Notes under the pieces: model-generated
Database searches by the model: none
What the model was told of the DNA's origin: nothing
The model's input: the letters and a program-made list of their open reading frames with translations, nothing else
Shown: positions 34,405 through 46,696 of the stretch, in pieces
Layout of the letters: every line of letters begins with the position of its first letter
Position numbering within the stretch: the stretch's first letter is position 1
Origin: Plicaturopsis crispa FD-325 SS-3
Taxonomy: Eukaryota; Basidiomycota; Agaricomycetes; Amylocorticiales; Amylocorticiaceae
NCBI GenBank assembly: GCA_000827205.1
Contig: KN832565.1
Coordinates: forward strand, 561,656-625,655
Length of the DNA: 64,000 nucleotides
Direction of reading: 5' to 3'
Position numbers and translations under genes: made by a program

Positions 34405-37400
34405 ATGTCCGCCCCAAATGTCCAGTACAATCCTCAACAACAACTTCCGCAACCGCCCATGAATCAACAACAGCGGCCCAGACAGCCTATGAACTTGGCT
34501 GGTATGCCTCGAGAGCGCATTCAGGCGATGTTTCAGGTGAGTGTAACACACGACATCTAGGTCTCCTACTGATCGCTAATGCGTGGTACAGCGCGCCAGT
34601 CAACTGAGGCAGTTGGGTCACAGTCCTGAAACGTCTCCGGAACTTGCAAATCTCACGAAACTCTTGCAAACCTGGCAGCATGATCAGATGCAGCAGCAGC
34701 AGCAACAACAACAACAGGCTCAGCACAGTGCGTCTCCTACACTACTCATATGTATCTTTTCCTCACCAGTATGTCAGGTCGACAACATTCAGAGCATCCA
34801 CCGTCAGTTCCTAATGGCCATGCCAATGGCAGTGTTCCACCATCTATAACTTCTGGCCCTGTACCCACCCCTTCTCAAAATCCGACCTCCCAAACACCAG
34901 TATCGTTTACCCCCGATCAGATCAATGCCCTACGCGCGCAAATTCACGCCTTCAAACTCATTTCGCGAGGCCTACCCGTCCCAGAGCCCGTCCAGCAGGC
35001 CATACGGGTGCCCAACGCCGCAATCCCCGACCTAGAGAAACTCCTCCAAGGCCACGATGTCAGTGCGCGCATTGTGGACAGTGCTGTCAAATCGCAACGA
35101 GGTGTTTCAGAGGCCGTCGAGAGTCTTAAAGGTGAGGACCTCGAGAACCTCCCCAAGGGACCGTTCCTTGAGGACGATGTCAACTCTGGTATATATCCGT
35201 ACAACGCGTATCGCCACCCCTTCAGTCACCTCAAGCGGCCAAACGATACCGACCCCGCGCTCTTTGCGACCAGACTCCAGCGCTTGCTCATCCCAACTAT
35301 CATGCCGGCTGGTCTGGATGCGCACCAAATCATAAACGAGCGAGACCGGTTCATCGAGGCGCGGATCCAGCAGCGTGTCCGCGAGCTCGAAGACCTTCCC
35401 TCGACTATCGGTGATGGCGGTTTTGAGGGCATCGAGACACTAAAGGAAAACGACCCGAATGTGGCGCACGGAAAGCTGCGCGCCACCATCGAGCTCAAGT
35501 CCCTGCGTGTGCTCGACAAACAGCGGGCGCTGCGCGCACTCGTCGCCGAGCGCCTCACGCACTCGTCCCTGCTCCCCCTCAACCGCGCCGATTTCCGCAG
35601 GACGCGCAAACCGACGATCAAGGATGCCCGCATGACGGAGCAGGCGGAGCGCAGGCAGCGCATGGACCGCGAGCGGCGCGCGAAGCACAAGCACGTCGAC
35701 CAGCTCAATGTCATCTGCGACCACGGCAAGGAGGTGCTCGCTGCCAACCGCCAGGCACAGGACCGCGCGCTCAAGCTCGGCCGTGCGGTGCTGTCGTTCC
35801 ACGCGCACACGGAGAAGGAGGAGCAGAAGCGCATTGAGCGTATCGCGAAGGAGCGTATGAAGGCGCTGAAGGCGGACGATGAGGAGGCGTACCTTCAGCT
35901 TCTTGATAGTGCGAAGGATACCCGTATCACGCATTTGCTGCGGCAGACGGACTCGTATCTCGACTCTCTTGCGCAGGCTGTGGTGGCTCAGCAGAACGAG
36001 AGCGGGCCAGCGGAGACTATGATGTTTGATATGGAGGACGGCCCCGCCAGCGAGGCTACTTTCGGTGCGAAGGTCGCCGCTGACGATGTGCAGGAAGCCA
36101 ACGGCAAGGTGGATTACTACGCCGTTGCACACAGGATATCGGAGAAGGTCACGCGGCAGCCCAGCCTGCTGGTCGGTGGAACGTTGAAGGAGTACCAGAT
36201 CAAGGGCTTGCAATGGATGGTGTCCCTTTACAACAACAGGCTCAATGGCATTCTTGCCGACGAGATGGTGCGTACACTATCATGACCATGATGTCTATTT
36301 CACGGCTCATCTTGTGCATGATTATCTCAACAGGGTCTTGGAAAAACCATTCAAACTATATCACTGATCACTTTCCTCATCGAGTCCAAGAAACAGCGCG
36401 GACCTTACCTTGTCATCGTTCCGCTCTCCACGATGACGAACTGGTCTGGCGAGTTCGCCAAATGGGCGCCTGGTGTACGAATGATGGCATACAAGGGAAA
36501 TCCGGCGCAGCGTCGCATGCTTCAAGGGGAATTGCGCAGCGGCCAGTTCCAGGTCCTACTCACGACATACGAGTATATCATCAAGGACAGACCGCACCTC
36601 AGCAAAATCAAATGGGTGCACATGATCATCGGTGAGACTAATCTCTTGTTGTGGCTTTTAAAGCGGTCGGCTGACCGCTGAGAAGATGAGGGACATCGTA
36701 TGAAAAACACGCAAAGCAAACTCTCGCAGACCCTGACGACGTACTATCATTCCCGTTTCCGGCTCATTCTCACTGGAACACCGCTCCAAAACAACCTGCC
36801 CGAACTGTGGGCGCTGCTCAACTTCGTCCTCCCAAAGATCTTCAACTCCGTCAAATCGTTCGATGAATGGTTCAACACTCCCTTCGCCAATTCGGGAACC
36901 AGCGACAAGATCGAGCTGAACGAAGAAGAGGCGCTGCTCATCATTCGTCGTCTTCATAAGGTGCTTCGGCCGTTCTTGCTGCGTCGACTCAAGAAGGACG
37001 TCGAGAGCGAGCTGCCGGACAAGGTGGAGAAGGTCATCAAGATCAGGATGAGCGCGCTGCAGAGTCAGCTGTACAAGCAGATGAAGAAACACAAGATGAT
37101 TGCAGATGGAAAGGATGTCAAGGGGTGAGTCCATTCGCATTCCTTGTGTATTTTTTTGTATCCGCTGACTTCGGTTGCACAGGAAAACTGGAGGAGTGAA
37201 AGGTCTGAGCAATGAGCTTATGCAGCTCCGGAAGATCTGCCAGCATCCTTTCCTCTTTGAGAGCGTCGAGGACAAGATGAACCCAAGCGGATTGATCGAC
37301 GACAAGATCATCAGAACAGCTGGGAAATTCGAGCTCCTCGCTCGTATCTTGCCTAAGTTCTTCGCCACGGGCCATAGGGTATGTGCAACATCTCTCCTCC

Positions 37401-39357
37401 AATAAACATATACTGAGTGCAGCATTTGGGTTAGGTCCTCATTTTCTTCCAAATGACGAAGGTCATGGATATCATGGAAGACTTCTTGAAGATGATGAAC
37501 TGGAAGCACTTGCGTCTCGATGGTGGCACGAAGACGGAGGAGCGCGCTGGCCACGTCACTGCATTCAACGCGAAAGACTCTGAGATCAAGGTCTTCATTC
37601 TTTCGACTAGGGCTGGTGGTCTGGGTCTGAACTTGCAGACGGCCGACACCGTCATCATGTTAGTATTTCCCTTTCTTCTGGACAAGGTCAGCGCTCACAC
37701 GTCATCTCCCTTGTAGCTTCGACAGCGACTGGAATCCTCACGCTGATCTTCAGGCGCAAGATCGTGCCCATCGTATTGGGCAGACGAAAGCTGTACGCAT
37801 TCTCCGTTTCATAACGGAGAAGAGCGTGGAAGAAGCCATGTATGCCCGCGCACGATTCAAGCTTGACATTGATGACAAGGTCATCCAAGCTGGTCGCTTC
37901 GACAACAAGTCGACCCAAGAGGAGCAGGAAGAGTTCTTGGTACGTACTACAGACGATGTCTAGCGGGCTGCCGCTAACAGGTGTTGACTTATTATAGCGG
38001 TCCATCCTCGATGCTGATCAAGAGGAAGAGAACGAAGAGGCCGGTGACATGAATGACGATGAGCTCAACGAGATGATAGCCCGAAACGAAGAGGAAGTCA
38101 GCATCTTCCGCGACATGGACATCCAGCGCGAGCGCGAGGCACAGGACGCATGGCGTGCTGCGGGTAAACGTGGCAAGCCCCTTCCAGGGTTGATGTCTTT
38201 CGAGGAGCTCCCCGAATGTTACCAGAACGACGAGCCCTTCGAGGTGGTCGAGATCGACGAGGCCACCGAGGGTCGTGGCCAAAGACGGAGGAATGTCGTC
38301 AGTTACAACGACGGGCTTAGTGATGAGGCGTGGGCTATGGTATGGCATTCCTATACATATCGGCCATCCAGAATCCTGACCGTCCCCCACGTAGGCTCTG
38401 GAAGAAGGTGAAGACATGCAGGAGCTTACCGACCGCGCCCGTGATAAGAAGGATAGGCGAATGGCAAACAAGTTGCTCAAGGACAACGATGTTTCTGGTC
38501 GTGGCACACCTGTCTCCGACACTGATGGCCGTGGCCGTAAGAGCAAGAAAGGCAAAGGAAAGATGAACGCACCAGACTTCGGCGGTACTCCTGCCAATGG
38601 CAAGCGTAAGCGTGGTGGCCAGAAGTCGATGTCTGTCACTCCATCGATCAACGACGACGATGACGAGGAGCGGGACCAGGTACTTGCAAATTTTTCTGAA
38701 TGCTTAACGAGTGAGGCTAACCAACTCTTCCATAGAAACGACGCAAAACAAAGGCTCCTGAATTACCGCCCGCGGTGCGCGAGAAAATGAAGAAAGCCTT
38801 TGCAGAGTGTTACCGCGCCGTTATTGCAGTCGAGGCTGTAAACGAGGATGGATCCACGCGCAAGCGATGCGAACTCTTCAGGGAGGTCCCCGACCGCAAG
38901 GCAAGTCTTCTCAATCTTTGTTACGCGTGCAAGGTCTGACTTTTCCCTTCAGGAGTACCCTGACTACTACCAGCTCATTCGGGAGCCGATCGCGCTTTCC
39001 CATCTTCGCAAACGCGCCACTTCCAATTATTACAAAAGTGTCAGCGCCTACCGCGATGATTGGAACCTCATGTTCAAGAACGCCTACACGTACAACCAGG
39101 AGGGCTCTTGGGTGTACAACGATGCGGAGGCATTGGAGAAAGTGTTCAATGCGACACTGGACCGTGTGACTGCCGGATCGGGCCTCCCTGGCGCGGCGCC
39201 TGCGCCTGCTGCCTCTGGGGCCGGGATGTACGACTCGGCGTTGACGCCCATGGACGAAGATGAACGGCCTGCACCGTCGAGGAGAGGCAGCGGAGGCCGC
39301 AAGCAGATCCCCGCCAGTGACGACGAGGAGTACCTGACTCCAAGTGACGAGGAGTGA
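34405..39357 (+). CDS. SNF2: SWI/SNF or RSC chromatin-remodelling ATPase (Snf2/Sth1)
   Basis: Twelve exons give 1,444 residues. Domains in order: a Gln-rich N terminus with a CAG/CAA run; a QLQ motif ([19 protein letters not shown]); a basic HSA helix ([20 protein letters not shown]); the ATPase lobe 1 with Walker [12 protein letters not shown] and box [10 protein letters not shown]; lobe 2 with [27 protein letters not shown] and [11 protein letters not shown]; a SnAC-like region; a basic stretch; and a C-terminal bromodomain ([14 protein letters not shown] ... [15 protein letters not shown]). It moves or ejects nucleosomes with ATP and reads acetyl-lysine. Whether it serves SWI/SNF or RSC cannot be decided here. 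Intron 11 (38901-38952) has a GC donor, required to keep DRKEYPDYYQ. Confidence 0.97.
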
Positions 39358-39731
39358 TTGTCGATTTGTGGGTTCTTTTTCGCGTCAGTCAGCTTTGCTT
39401 GTAGTCTGTGAACAGTATGCAGCGTATTTTATTGTAGCAGTTTTGTATTTTGGGTCGCATATATCGCTTTCAGGACGAGACGTTCTACCGTTGTCGTTAT
39501 CGTGCTGCTGCGAAAGAAGCTCACTTGTATACGACGCTTATAATCATGCTGCTGGCGCCACAAAATGTCCAAAATTCCAAGTACCGAACCAAATACATAA
39601 ATACAGATAGCAAGACAGTGTATTAGATGCATGCCCCAGATATCCAGATATAACAAGGTGGGGGTGAAGAAGAACGTGATGAAGGCTGGAAAGATGACGA
39701 GACAGTCAGACATTGCAGGGTGCGTGCGCAG
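39358..39731. other. Intergenic between convergent genes
   Basis: 374 bp holding the 3' ends of SNF2 and Ku80. Nothing else recognised. Confidence 0.4.
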
Positions 39732-42700
39732 CTATGAGTCCAAGAACTAGGCATCCAGCGTAAGCGACCGCCCGGAGGTGAGTGACGAGTTATAGGGCGT
39801 ACCGAGTCAGCGTCAGCGTCTGATACGCTAGACGTTGTACCGTATTGAGCAGCATCCGATTCACTTAGGAGACTCATTCCGCGGCCAAGGTGTTGGATTT
39901 GTGCCCAGAATCGCTTGTCGCCGCGTTCTGAAAGACACGTCTCCTTGAGCTTCTTGAGAAAGCTGACAGAAGTATCAATGAGAACGTGCTATGTAAAGAG
40001 CGGATGAAGACTCACTCGTTCCAAGCGTCGATTTCATCCTCCTGTTGGCCGTTAGATTGTCAGTGATTGAAGTCAGCGAGTACGACCAAGTATACCTTCA
40101 AAGCGACTGTCCTCAGCTCCCGCATGCAGTCGATCAACTCCGAGCTTCGTCGGCCTCCAAACGGCTTTGAGATGATCTCCAGGATTACCCACGCAAGGTC
40201 TTCGACAGCTTTCGTCACCAGGTCGCCTTCGGCAATATTTTGCTGGAAGTCCTTCAGAGGATAAGAGGTCCCGATTATCTTTCCCGGTGCACGGCCCTGG
40301 TCCATAGGTGGCGAGACTGAGCGCGCTGGCGTAGGCAACTTGTTTTGATGAGGTGTGTCCTTCTTCGGGGCTGCAAGCAGATCTTCGTCTTCGTCTTCGG
40401 TTGCGCTGTCATCTCCGTCTTTCTTATCCGCGGGAACTTGCCCAGAAGACTCGGCACGAAGTTGAATTTGTGCTTGCGATCCTCGTGGTCTCTTGGCACT
40501 CAGCAGATCCACGTCTTCGTCGTCGTCCCGCGCACGTACATGCCCGTCCTTCCGTAGTCTTGCGACCTTCTTGGGAACTGATCCACCATAAACAACGAGT
40601 ACAATGACAGAAGGAAGCAAATGGTAACATGCCTTCTTTGACGTTGAATTCTTTCTTGCATGTCTCGATTGCATCTCGCGCCCGCTTGAGAACCCGTTTC
40701 GGTGGATTGAAATATTTGAGGAGCTTAGGATGGGGCGGTGGAAGTGGATGCGTCCCGAGGTCTGAAACGACTGCCGAGTGGAAAAGCGCTTGCTTCGTAC
40801 GATGCACCGCTGGGTTGTAGGAATAGCGAGGGTCGAACCAGGGCTGACGATATCTGGAAGGGATGAATGGAAGAGGTAATATATGAAATGTCACATACGC
40901 ACCCGTCGTCATCTTTATCCCCAGCCTCCATTAGGTCCATGGCATCGACGAACGCGTCCATAGCCTCCATCTGCGACTCCGTTGGTATGTACGGATGTTT
41001 CGTAATCACCTCGCCCTTTTTCGATATGACGTTGTCAAGGGAAGCGAACGTATACTTGCGTACGTCGTCTGCAAAAGGCATCTACGGCAGGTATCAACAA
41101 AAGGCCGAGGAAGAGATATGCTGAAGGGCCCACCTGAACCCAAACCAAACAGTCGACTTTGTCGAAGAGCGAAGGGGCCAGGACACCCATCTTGGGGTCC
41201 ATACCATCTCGGCTTACCCACCTGGCGATGGCCATGACTTTCTCCTCGTGCATCGCTTGAGCAATCGACGAGAGTGCGACTTGCTGTTGTGGCGACGCAG
41301 GGTCTGCCCATATATATTGGACCTCGCCGAGAGCAAGTTCACGTCGAAACTGAACGCAGTCAGTCAGAGTGAGGCAAGGCGACGAATAGGAAAACTCACG
41401 TTTTTGCGTTTGAAGAACCCGCATATGTCGATGCCCTTCTTCGTTGGTAGGCGAGGAAATTGCCCGTCTGGGCACGGCGCATATGTAGATCCGTACTTGA
41501 AACCCCTCACCAGCTGTTCCTTCTCGACCTTCTCAAAGTGGCCCTCTTTCTCTTTGGCCTCCTCCTCCTCTTCCGGCTCCTCCTCTTTGATCTTGTCCTC
41601 ATCCCCGGCGCCTTTCGTGTGGTCGATATAGTACTCTGTGCGCATGCTAAGTTGGGCGTAAACCTCTTTCTCATCATCAACGTCCATGGCGTTCTCGTCC
41701 GGGTCTCTCAGCCCAAACTTCTTCCAGCTCTTTCCACGGGTTGTCGCTGTGCATTTGCTCGCCTTCACTAAAACCTCTACAGCTTCTTCTGGCCGAGCGT
41801 CCACGTCTCCAATGCGAAGAACTGTTCCCAGGAGGGAGCTCTTCGTCTGCTTGATGTCTGGTTTTGTTGTCTCTCGCAACGCGAATGCACACGTGCCCAC
41901 TATACCCGTATCCATATGCTCGGTAAGCATCCTGAAGAACGTTTCGTTTGCTTGCTGTGGATCTTAATCAGTATTGTAGACGATGACCAGTATGGTCTAC
42001 TGACCTTGATAGGGTCTTTGTCCTCTTCTTGGTACGGAAGCTCCTCGTCATCAAAGTCGATGCCACTGCAAAAAGTCAATACCTGGCACCGTCAAAACAG
42101 ACCTACACTCACACAACGGTTAAGCCAATCTCCAGCCTATTCATTTTCTTGACAGTAGCTTCCCAATCTTCAATCTCGATTGGGTTCTCGCCGTCCGTCA
42201 ATATGATAATCTTTCGCGTCCACGTCTTTTTGCTTGCGAGGTAGACATGTTGGGTCTCAATCCCGACGATGAGTGCGTCAATTGCTATTCCATGTAAAAT
42301 ATCATCGACTGAGCACATATGAGAATGGTCGCACGTACGATCCCCTATTTCTTCCGAAGGCTGCAAGGCGTCGATCTTCGCGAGGGTGGCCCCATTGGGT
42401 TGAGAGATAGGTATGTACTCGGACACATGCTCATAGCCTCCGCTTTTCTCGTTTATTATATTATCGGTTTCTGATGAAAGCAAATTAAGTGCCGTTGAAA
42501 CGTCGACAGGGCTAAAACGCGCACCTTCGGAGCCGAACACAATAACCCCGCATTGCTCAGTCTTTCTCCCGTTGTATATCTATGCCAACGTGAGTTCGCA
42601 TCGTGGAAGCAAGCTGTTGGGCTAACCATCTCCTGAATCTTCAGTTTTATGAACTGCAGGCCCCACTCCAGGTTCGTCATTTCCCTGGTTCGTCCATCTG

Positions 42701-42835
42701 GCAACTCGACCGTCCGAAGTTTGCCCATCGAAGGGGACGTGTCCACAAGAAACATCGTCACGGTATACTATAAGAGGCATGAGCAGGATCGACATATTGT
42801 GCTAGCGTACGTACCCCGGCTCGTTCTGCTGGCAT
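39732..42835 (-). CDS. ku80: Ku80 subunit of the DNA end-binding Ku complex
   Basis: About 13 exons and roughly 800 residues. The first exon is only 21 bp (MPAERAG). A vWA domain follows (YTVTMFLVDTSPSMGKLR, ECGVIVFGSEG-like CGVIVFGSEG, KIIILTDGENPIEI), then the Ku core barrel (YGSTYAPCPDGQFPRLPTKK, GIDICGFFKRKN, VMAIARWVSRDGMDPKMG, CLVWVQMPFADDVRKYTF) and the C-terminal helical region (AVEDLAWVILEIISKPFGG, EFL-like FLKKLKETCLSERG). With Ku70 it rings broken DNA ends and starts non-homologous end joining. The last splice was placed so the protein ends DADSFLDS. Not every internal splice was checked. The DNA-PKcs-binding tail of animals is not seen. Confidence 0.93.
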
Positions 42836-43631
42836 TGTGGTAGTCGAGAAACAAGAACGCTGTAGAGTCAGCGCGGCGCCGACGCGTCAAAATCACTCAA
42901 TGCATGTGACGAGCGGAGACTGAAATATTTCTATCGCCGCGGCGGTGGCGGCGACGAGCTCGGAAACGACCCGGTTGCACGTTGAACGTTGAGCAATGTT
43001 TTCTCGTTTACTGAAGGAGATACATACTGTATTCTTCCCAATTTCACCGTTTCGCAATCCTTCACAGCCTCTCTAATTTCTGTTTCCCGGGCCAAGAAAA
43101 TTCCTTGTCGGGAACGCTGGGCTACCCATCTTCTCGAAACCTGGAACGGTCATGGTCAGCTCTTTGAGCATCTGCAGCCACTTGAAACAAAAGCGGCGAC
43201 CAGCAGAGCTGCCGTTCAGTCGAATCCTTCTATTTCTTCCGTGCTTAACAGTGAGTCTGTGCTTGTTGAGTCCTCCTGAAGGATCTATGAGGCTGACACA
43301 GTTCCCGGTAAGGCAGGGATGCCTGTGCATCCATCCGACCCAGCATCAATTCTTACTATCACGAGGCTTGGCCCAGCTAACAGTCTAATTGAATTTAGGG
43401 TGGATGTACAGGATGCAACTCCCCGTATAGATTGGGTGCGTGCTGCTAGTACGGACGGAGCTTCATTCTAGTGTTACAGTACGATCCGCGCAAGCGATAT
43501 CCCTGCCGTTATGCCAAACTAGAATGCAGGATACATTCTGTTATTTGCCGACTCGGACACCGCCCATGGACACTCAACACCTATAAAATGTCGAGCCCAA
43601 CGTGAAAGTCTGAATATCGCATCGATCGACC
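42836..43631. other. Intergenic with nuclease promoter
   Basis: Some frames open here (for example 42989-43279) but I could not splice them into a recognisable protein. The final 60 bp hold the promoter of the second nuclease gene. Confidence 0.4.
43582..43588 (+). promoter_or_regulatory. TATA box of NucA/NucB-like gene 2
   Basis: TATAAAA, 44 bp before the start codon, in the same place as in the paralogue at 26923. Confidence 0.65.
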
Positions 43632-44478
43632 ATGTTCGCTCTCAACGCTCTTGCGCTCTTCGCTTTCATAACGTCCGCTATCGCCACACCGGTAGAGATC
43701 ATGACGATCTCCCCCGACGGTCAGCTCACCGCGCGCGAATTCGTCGACGACTCTGTCGTTTACGCCCAGAGGCCTGGAAATGAGTCGACCTGGGTTAGCG
43801 AGCACACCCTAGTGAATGCGACAGGGCATTCTTTTATCGCATACAACTACAATCTCGACTGCGGTGCTGGTAGAATTCCTGTCCCCGAGATCTGCGCCAA
43901 CGTGTGCTACTACGTTTATTGTAAGCCTTGTTTATATCCAGATCAATACGCCGTGGCTCATTTCTTTCTCACATCCACTAGGTAAGGGCGGACATCTCGA
44001 ACAGACTCGGAAGAACGGGCGAACTGTCGCAGCCGAATGCAATAAGAGCCCAAACAAATGCAGCACAAAGGCAGATGCACCGGGCGGTGCGTTCCCGCAC
44101 AGCAACTATCAGTGCGACGAGTATCCCCTCGCGTCGACAAACGAGGGTGGTAACCCCAATTCCGCCACGCGATGTGTGCCGCAACGTCAGAACGGTTGTA
44201 AGTATATTTTGTGTATGCTGTACCGGGTCTAAGCTGATATTATGCACTTGTAGCCGCGGGAGCCAAGTTTCAGTCGGTCCCTGTTGGTCAAACTGCCACC
44301 ACTGGTATGGCTCCGCGGCCCTGCCCATTCGATTCGTGATCCTGTCCTGTGGGCTAACCTTTCTTTCCCAGTCCTAATCAACCCGGACAAAGCGCCGTTC
44401 TACTGTGAACGGTATGGAAACCCGGACAAGAAGACTACTCAGTGCAAGCCCAAGGGTGACGGTAACAGGCAGCAGTGA
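43632..44478 (+). CDS. Secreted NucA/NucB-type deoxyribonuclease-like protein, copy 2
   Basis: Four exons (43632-43920, 43982-44197, 44254-44304, 44372-44478) give 220 residues; every exon has the same length as in the copy at 26923, while intron lengths differ. The signal peptide ends at AIATP. The mature part keeps all cysteines and the core motifs FDCGAG-like LDCGAGRIPVPEICANVC, KSPNKCSTKADAPGGAFP, YQCDEYPLASTNEGG and RCVPQRQNG. Most of the sequence is conserved between the copies, with changes scattered over the protein, so both look under selection to stay functional. Role as for copy 1: probably extracellular DNA cleavage. Confidence 0.85.
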
Positions 44479-44791
44479 CCGTCCATTGGCGGGATATTTT
44501 GTCATGGCTGCGTGTCACATATTCCGTGTTATTTGCTACTCTCAGCACCTTCTCTCCCTTGTGCAGCCTGTCGACGTCGTCTATTTCGATAGTTATGATG
44601 TTAAATCCAGTCTCTCTCTTCCCGTTCCTTTCGAGCTTTATTGAGATTGGCTTGGAATTTATGCACGAGTTGCACGTCCATGATTCTAAAGCCCTCTGAT
44701 AGTCAAGGAACGCTGTTTCTACAAGATGGAAGGTACATAGGTCTAGCTTATTGCCATAGATGAGCTCGTTCGATACTTCTTTGGTGATTGT
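44479..44791. other. Intergenic between convergent genes
   Basis: 313 bp holding the 3' ends of the second nuclease gene and the hypothetical gene. Nothing recognised. Confidence 0.4.
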
Positions 44792-45616
44792 CTAGTCCAG
44801 GATGATGGGCTGAGTAGGATCATCCTTGAATGCGTCCACAAATTTCCATGACCCGGTGACAGTTGCCGGCAACACCATCCCAATCGTTTGGACGCTGTAC
44901 CTACATGTATTTCAGTGAGCAAGTTATACTGTAACTCGATTGAGTGGGACTTACCTCGCTATTCGGATGGGATCGCGCCGCACCGGAATCTGGGTAAGTT
45001 GGTACACGACATCGACAGTTCCGTCCTCCGCAGTCCTCCCGTCGATAAGCAAGAAAGCCTCCAAACACACCTTCCTCTCTGGATTATCGAGGAACTCGCG
45101 ACCAACTAGAAGTGCATAGTCGATCGCCTTCCATCCACGCTTCGCCACGTCATGCGGCTCAATCACCAGCTGAAATGCCCGCTCTGAGCCCCCGTCTGTT
45201 ACCACACCCCTACGGAAATCATCACCGACGCGTGCGATCGTCTCCGGCGAGACGTTGTCGGACACCACAAACGCCCGCACGAAGCCCTCCGAGTCGCCAC
45301 CGGCGATGTTGGATTCCCACGGAAGCTGTGGCACGCTCTTGTCCTCTTGCTGCGGGATCTGGAACGTACCACGCTGCTGGGCTAGGGCTATTTCTTCGCT
45401 AGTGTAGAGCGTTCTCGGGATGGTCAAGAACACCCCGCCTGAGCCGATCTCGTTGTTCTCGAAGCGCGACGCTACAGTGACGGACACGTCCTTTTCAGGG
45501 AGACCGCAGTAGAAAGCCGTTCCAGACTGGAGATCAATGGTTTGGCCAGGTTGCCACTCTTCTTCAGTCACAGCGATGGTGTATGAATCGGATGAGAGAA
45601 TGTGCGGCGTGGACAT
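44792..45616 (-). CDS. Hypothetical protein, 256 residues
   Basis: Two exons (45616-44955, 44900-44792) give 256 residues. I do not recognise the family. The protein has no signal peptide, no membrane segment and no cysteine cluster. It is rich in beta-type sequence (SYTIAVTEEEW, DVSVTVASRF, GGVFLTIPRTLY, RAFVVSDNVSPETI, RAFQLVIEPHDVAKRG, KVCLEAFLLIDG, VDVVYQLTQIPVRRDPI) and ends SWKFVDAFKDDPTQPIILD. A globular soluble protein is likely. The intron keeps the frame and adds 36 plausible residues, so the model is believable although the function is not known. It sits convergent to the second nuclease gene. Confidence 0.7.
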
Positions 45617-46696
45617 GGTGGTGGAACGCTAGGAATTCTGTAGCAATTAGTCAAGGACCCGATGGAAAAGATGCGACTTACCTTGGTACAGCTCGCTGTA
45701 GTACTTTAGTCTCGGCGCTCGTTAGATGAAGTAGGAGACACCTATTAGTGAAGGCTGGATAGAGCGAAGGGTCTTGATCAGTGATGGGTGGGGTATGCCG
45801 TGACAATGAGTCAATATGCAGATGTATGGGTATGTACGCAACAGAAATACCTATATCCTTGTTGTGGACCAGGTGTGGAGCGTACTGCACTGTATCGCAC
45901 TGTACTACACACAGGGCCTCCGACTTGGTCGCAGCGCCCACTCACTGCCACCTGTCACGAGTGACGACACAGCCTGACTCGGAGAAGCCAAACGAAGTTT
46001 CACACTCTTTTATGTCCAAAAGGTGTAGAAAGAGCTTGTAGCAAGACAACCAGTCAATCGGTTAGACTAGTAGTGGTGGCACGTCAGCATGTCATTGCCG
46101 GAGGAGAAAGGAAAACCGTGCCAGGCGCCCTCAGGCCGCCGGCGCCGCTTTCTGTCGCGTCCATAAAAGGAAGGTCTTTAGGATGGGCTTTATGTAAGTC
46201 ATCGCCAAGTGACGAGACTGGGTTTTTTCTCCATTCGACCAACCTTCAACCAGAATATCTCAGCATGCCACATCCTTGTGCCCTTTTGAGCAGTCGCCTA
46301 GCTCTATCTTAAGCTGTTTCTTATATTTTCTTAGTGATAGGCTCGAAGGAGTCGGAGGGTCCGACATCGGACCCATCAAACCTGGTCTCCGCCTGTCAAG
46401 GTCACCGATGATAATCTCCACGGAATATTGGCATCGAGTGCGCCGTCACCCCACCGGTGTGTGTAGTATCTTCGATAAATTTTATAGCGCATGCTGACTT
46501 GAATCTGCATCCTAAAAACGCCGGTACTTACAGACTTTCCATGTAATGCCCCCGCTATACGATCAAAGCTGGACTTGCAAAGATTGGCAAATCTTGATGA
46601 CGCAGCTCTGTGTTCGACCAAAACTGCATAAATACGAATGCCCCAGCACAGATGTCTCGCAGCGCTTACGCCTCTTAAGCACATTCATCACAAGAA
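45617..46696. other. Intergenic upstream of NmrA-2 and the hypothetical gene
   Basis: 1,080 bp without a supported gene. A short stretch (46164-46185, AAGGAAGGTCTTTAGGATGG) resembles sequences at 47849 and 49544 in the array, evidence of duplicated flanks. Confidence 0.4.

Noticed and set aside
34680-34720. CAG/CAA run as a microsatellite locus
   Set aside because: It is part of the Gln-rich coding N terminus of the SNF2 protein, which is usual for the family.
42989-43279. Open frame that might encode a protein ahead of nuclease copy 2
   Set aside because: No ATG start in frame (begins with TTG), no splice joins that keep frame and no family recognised.
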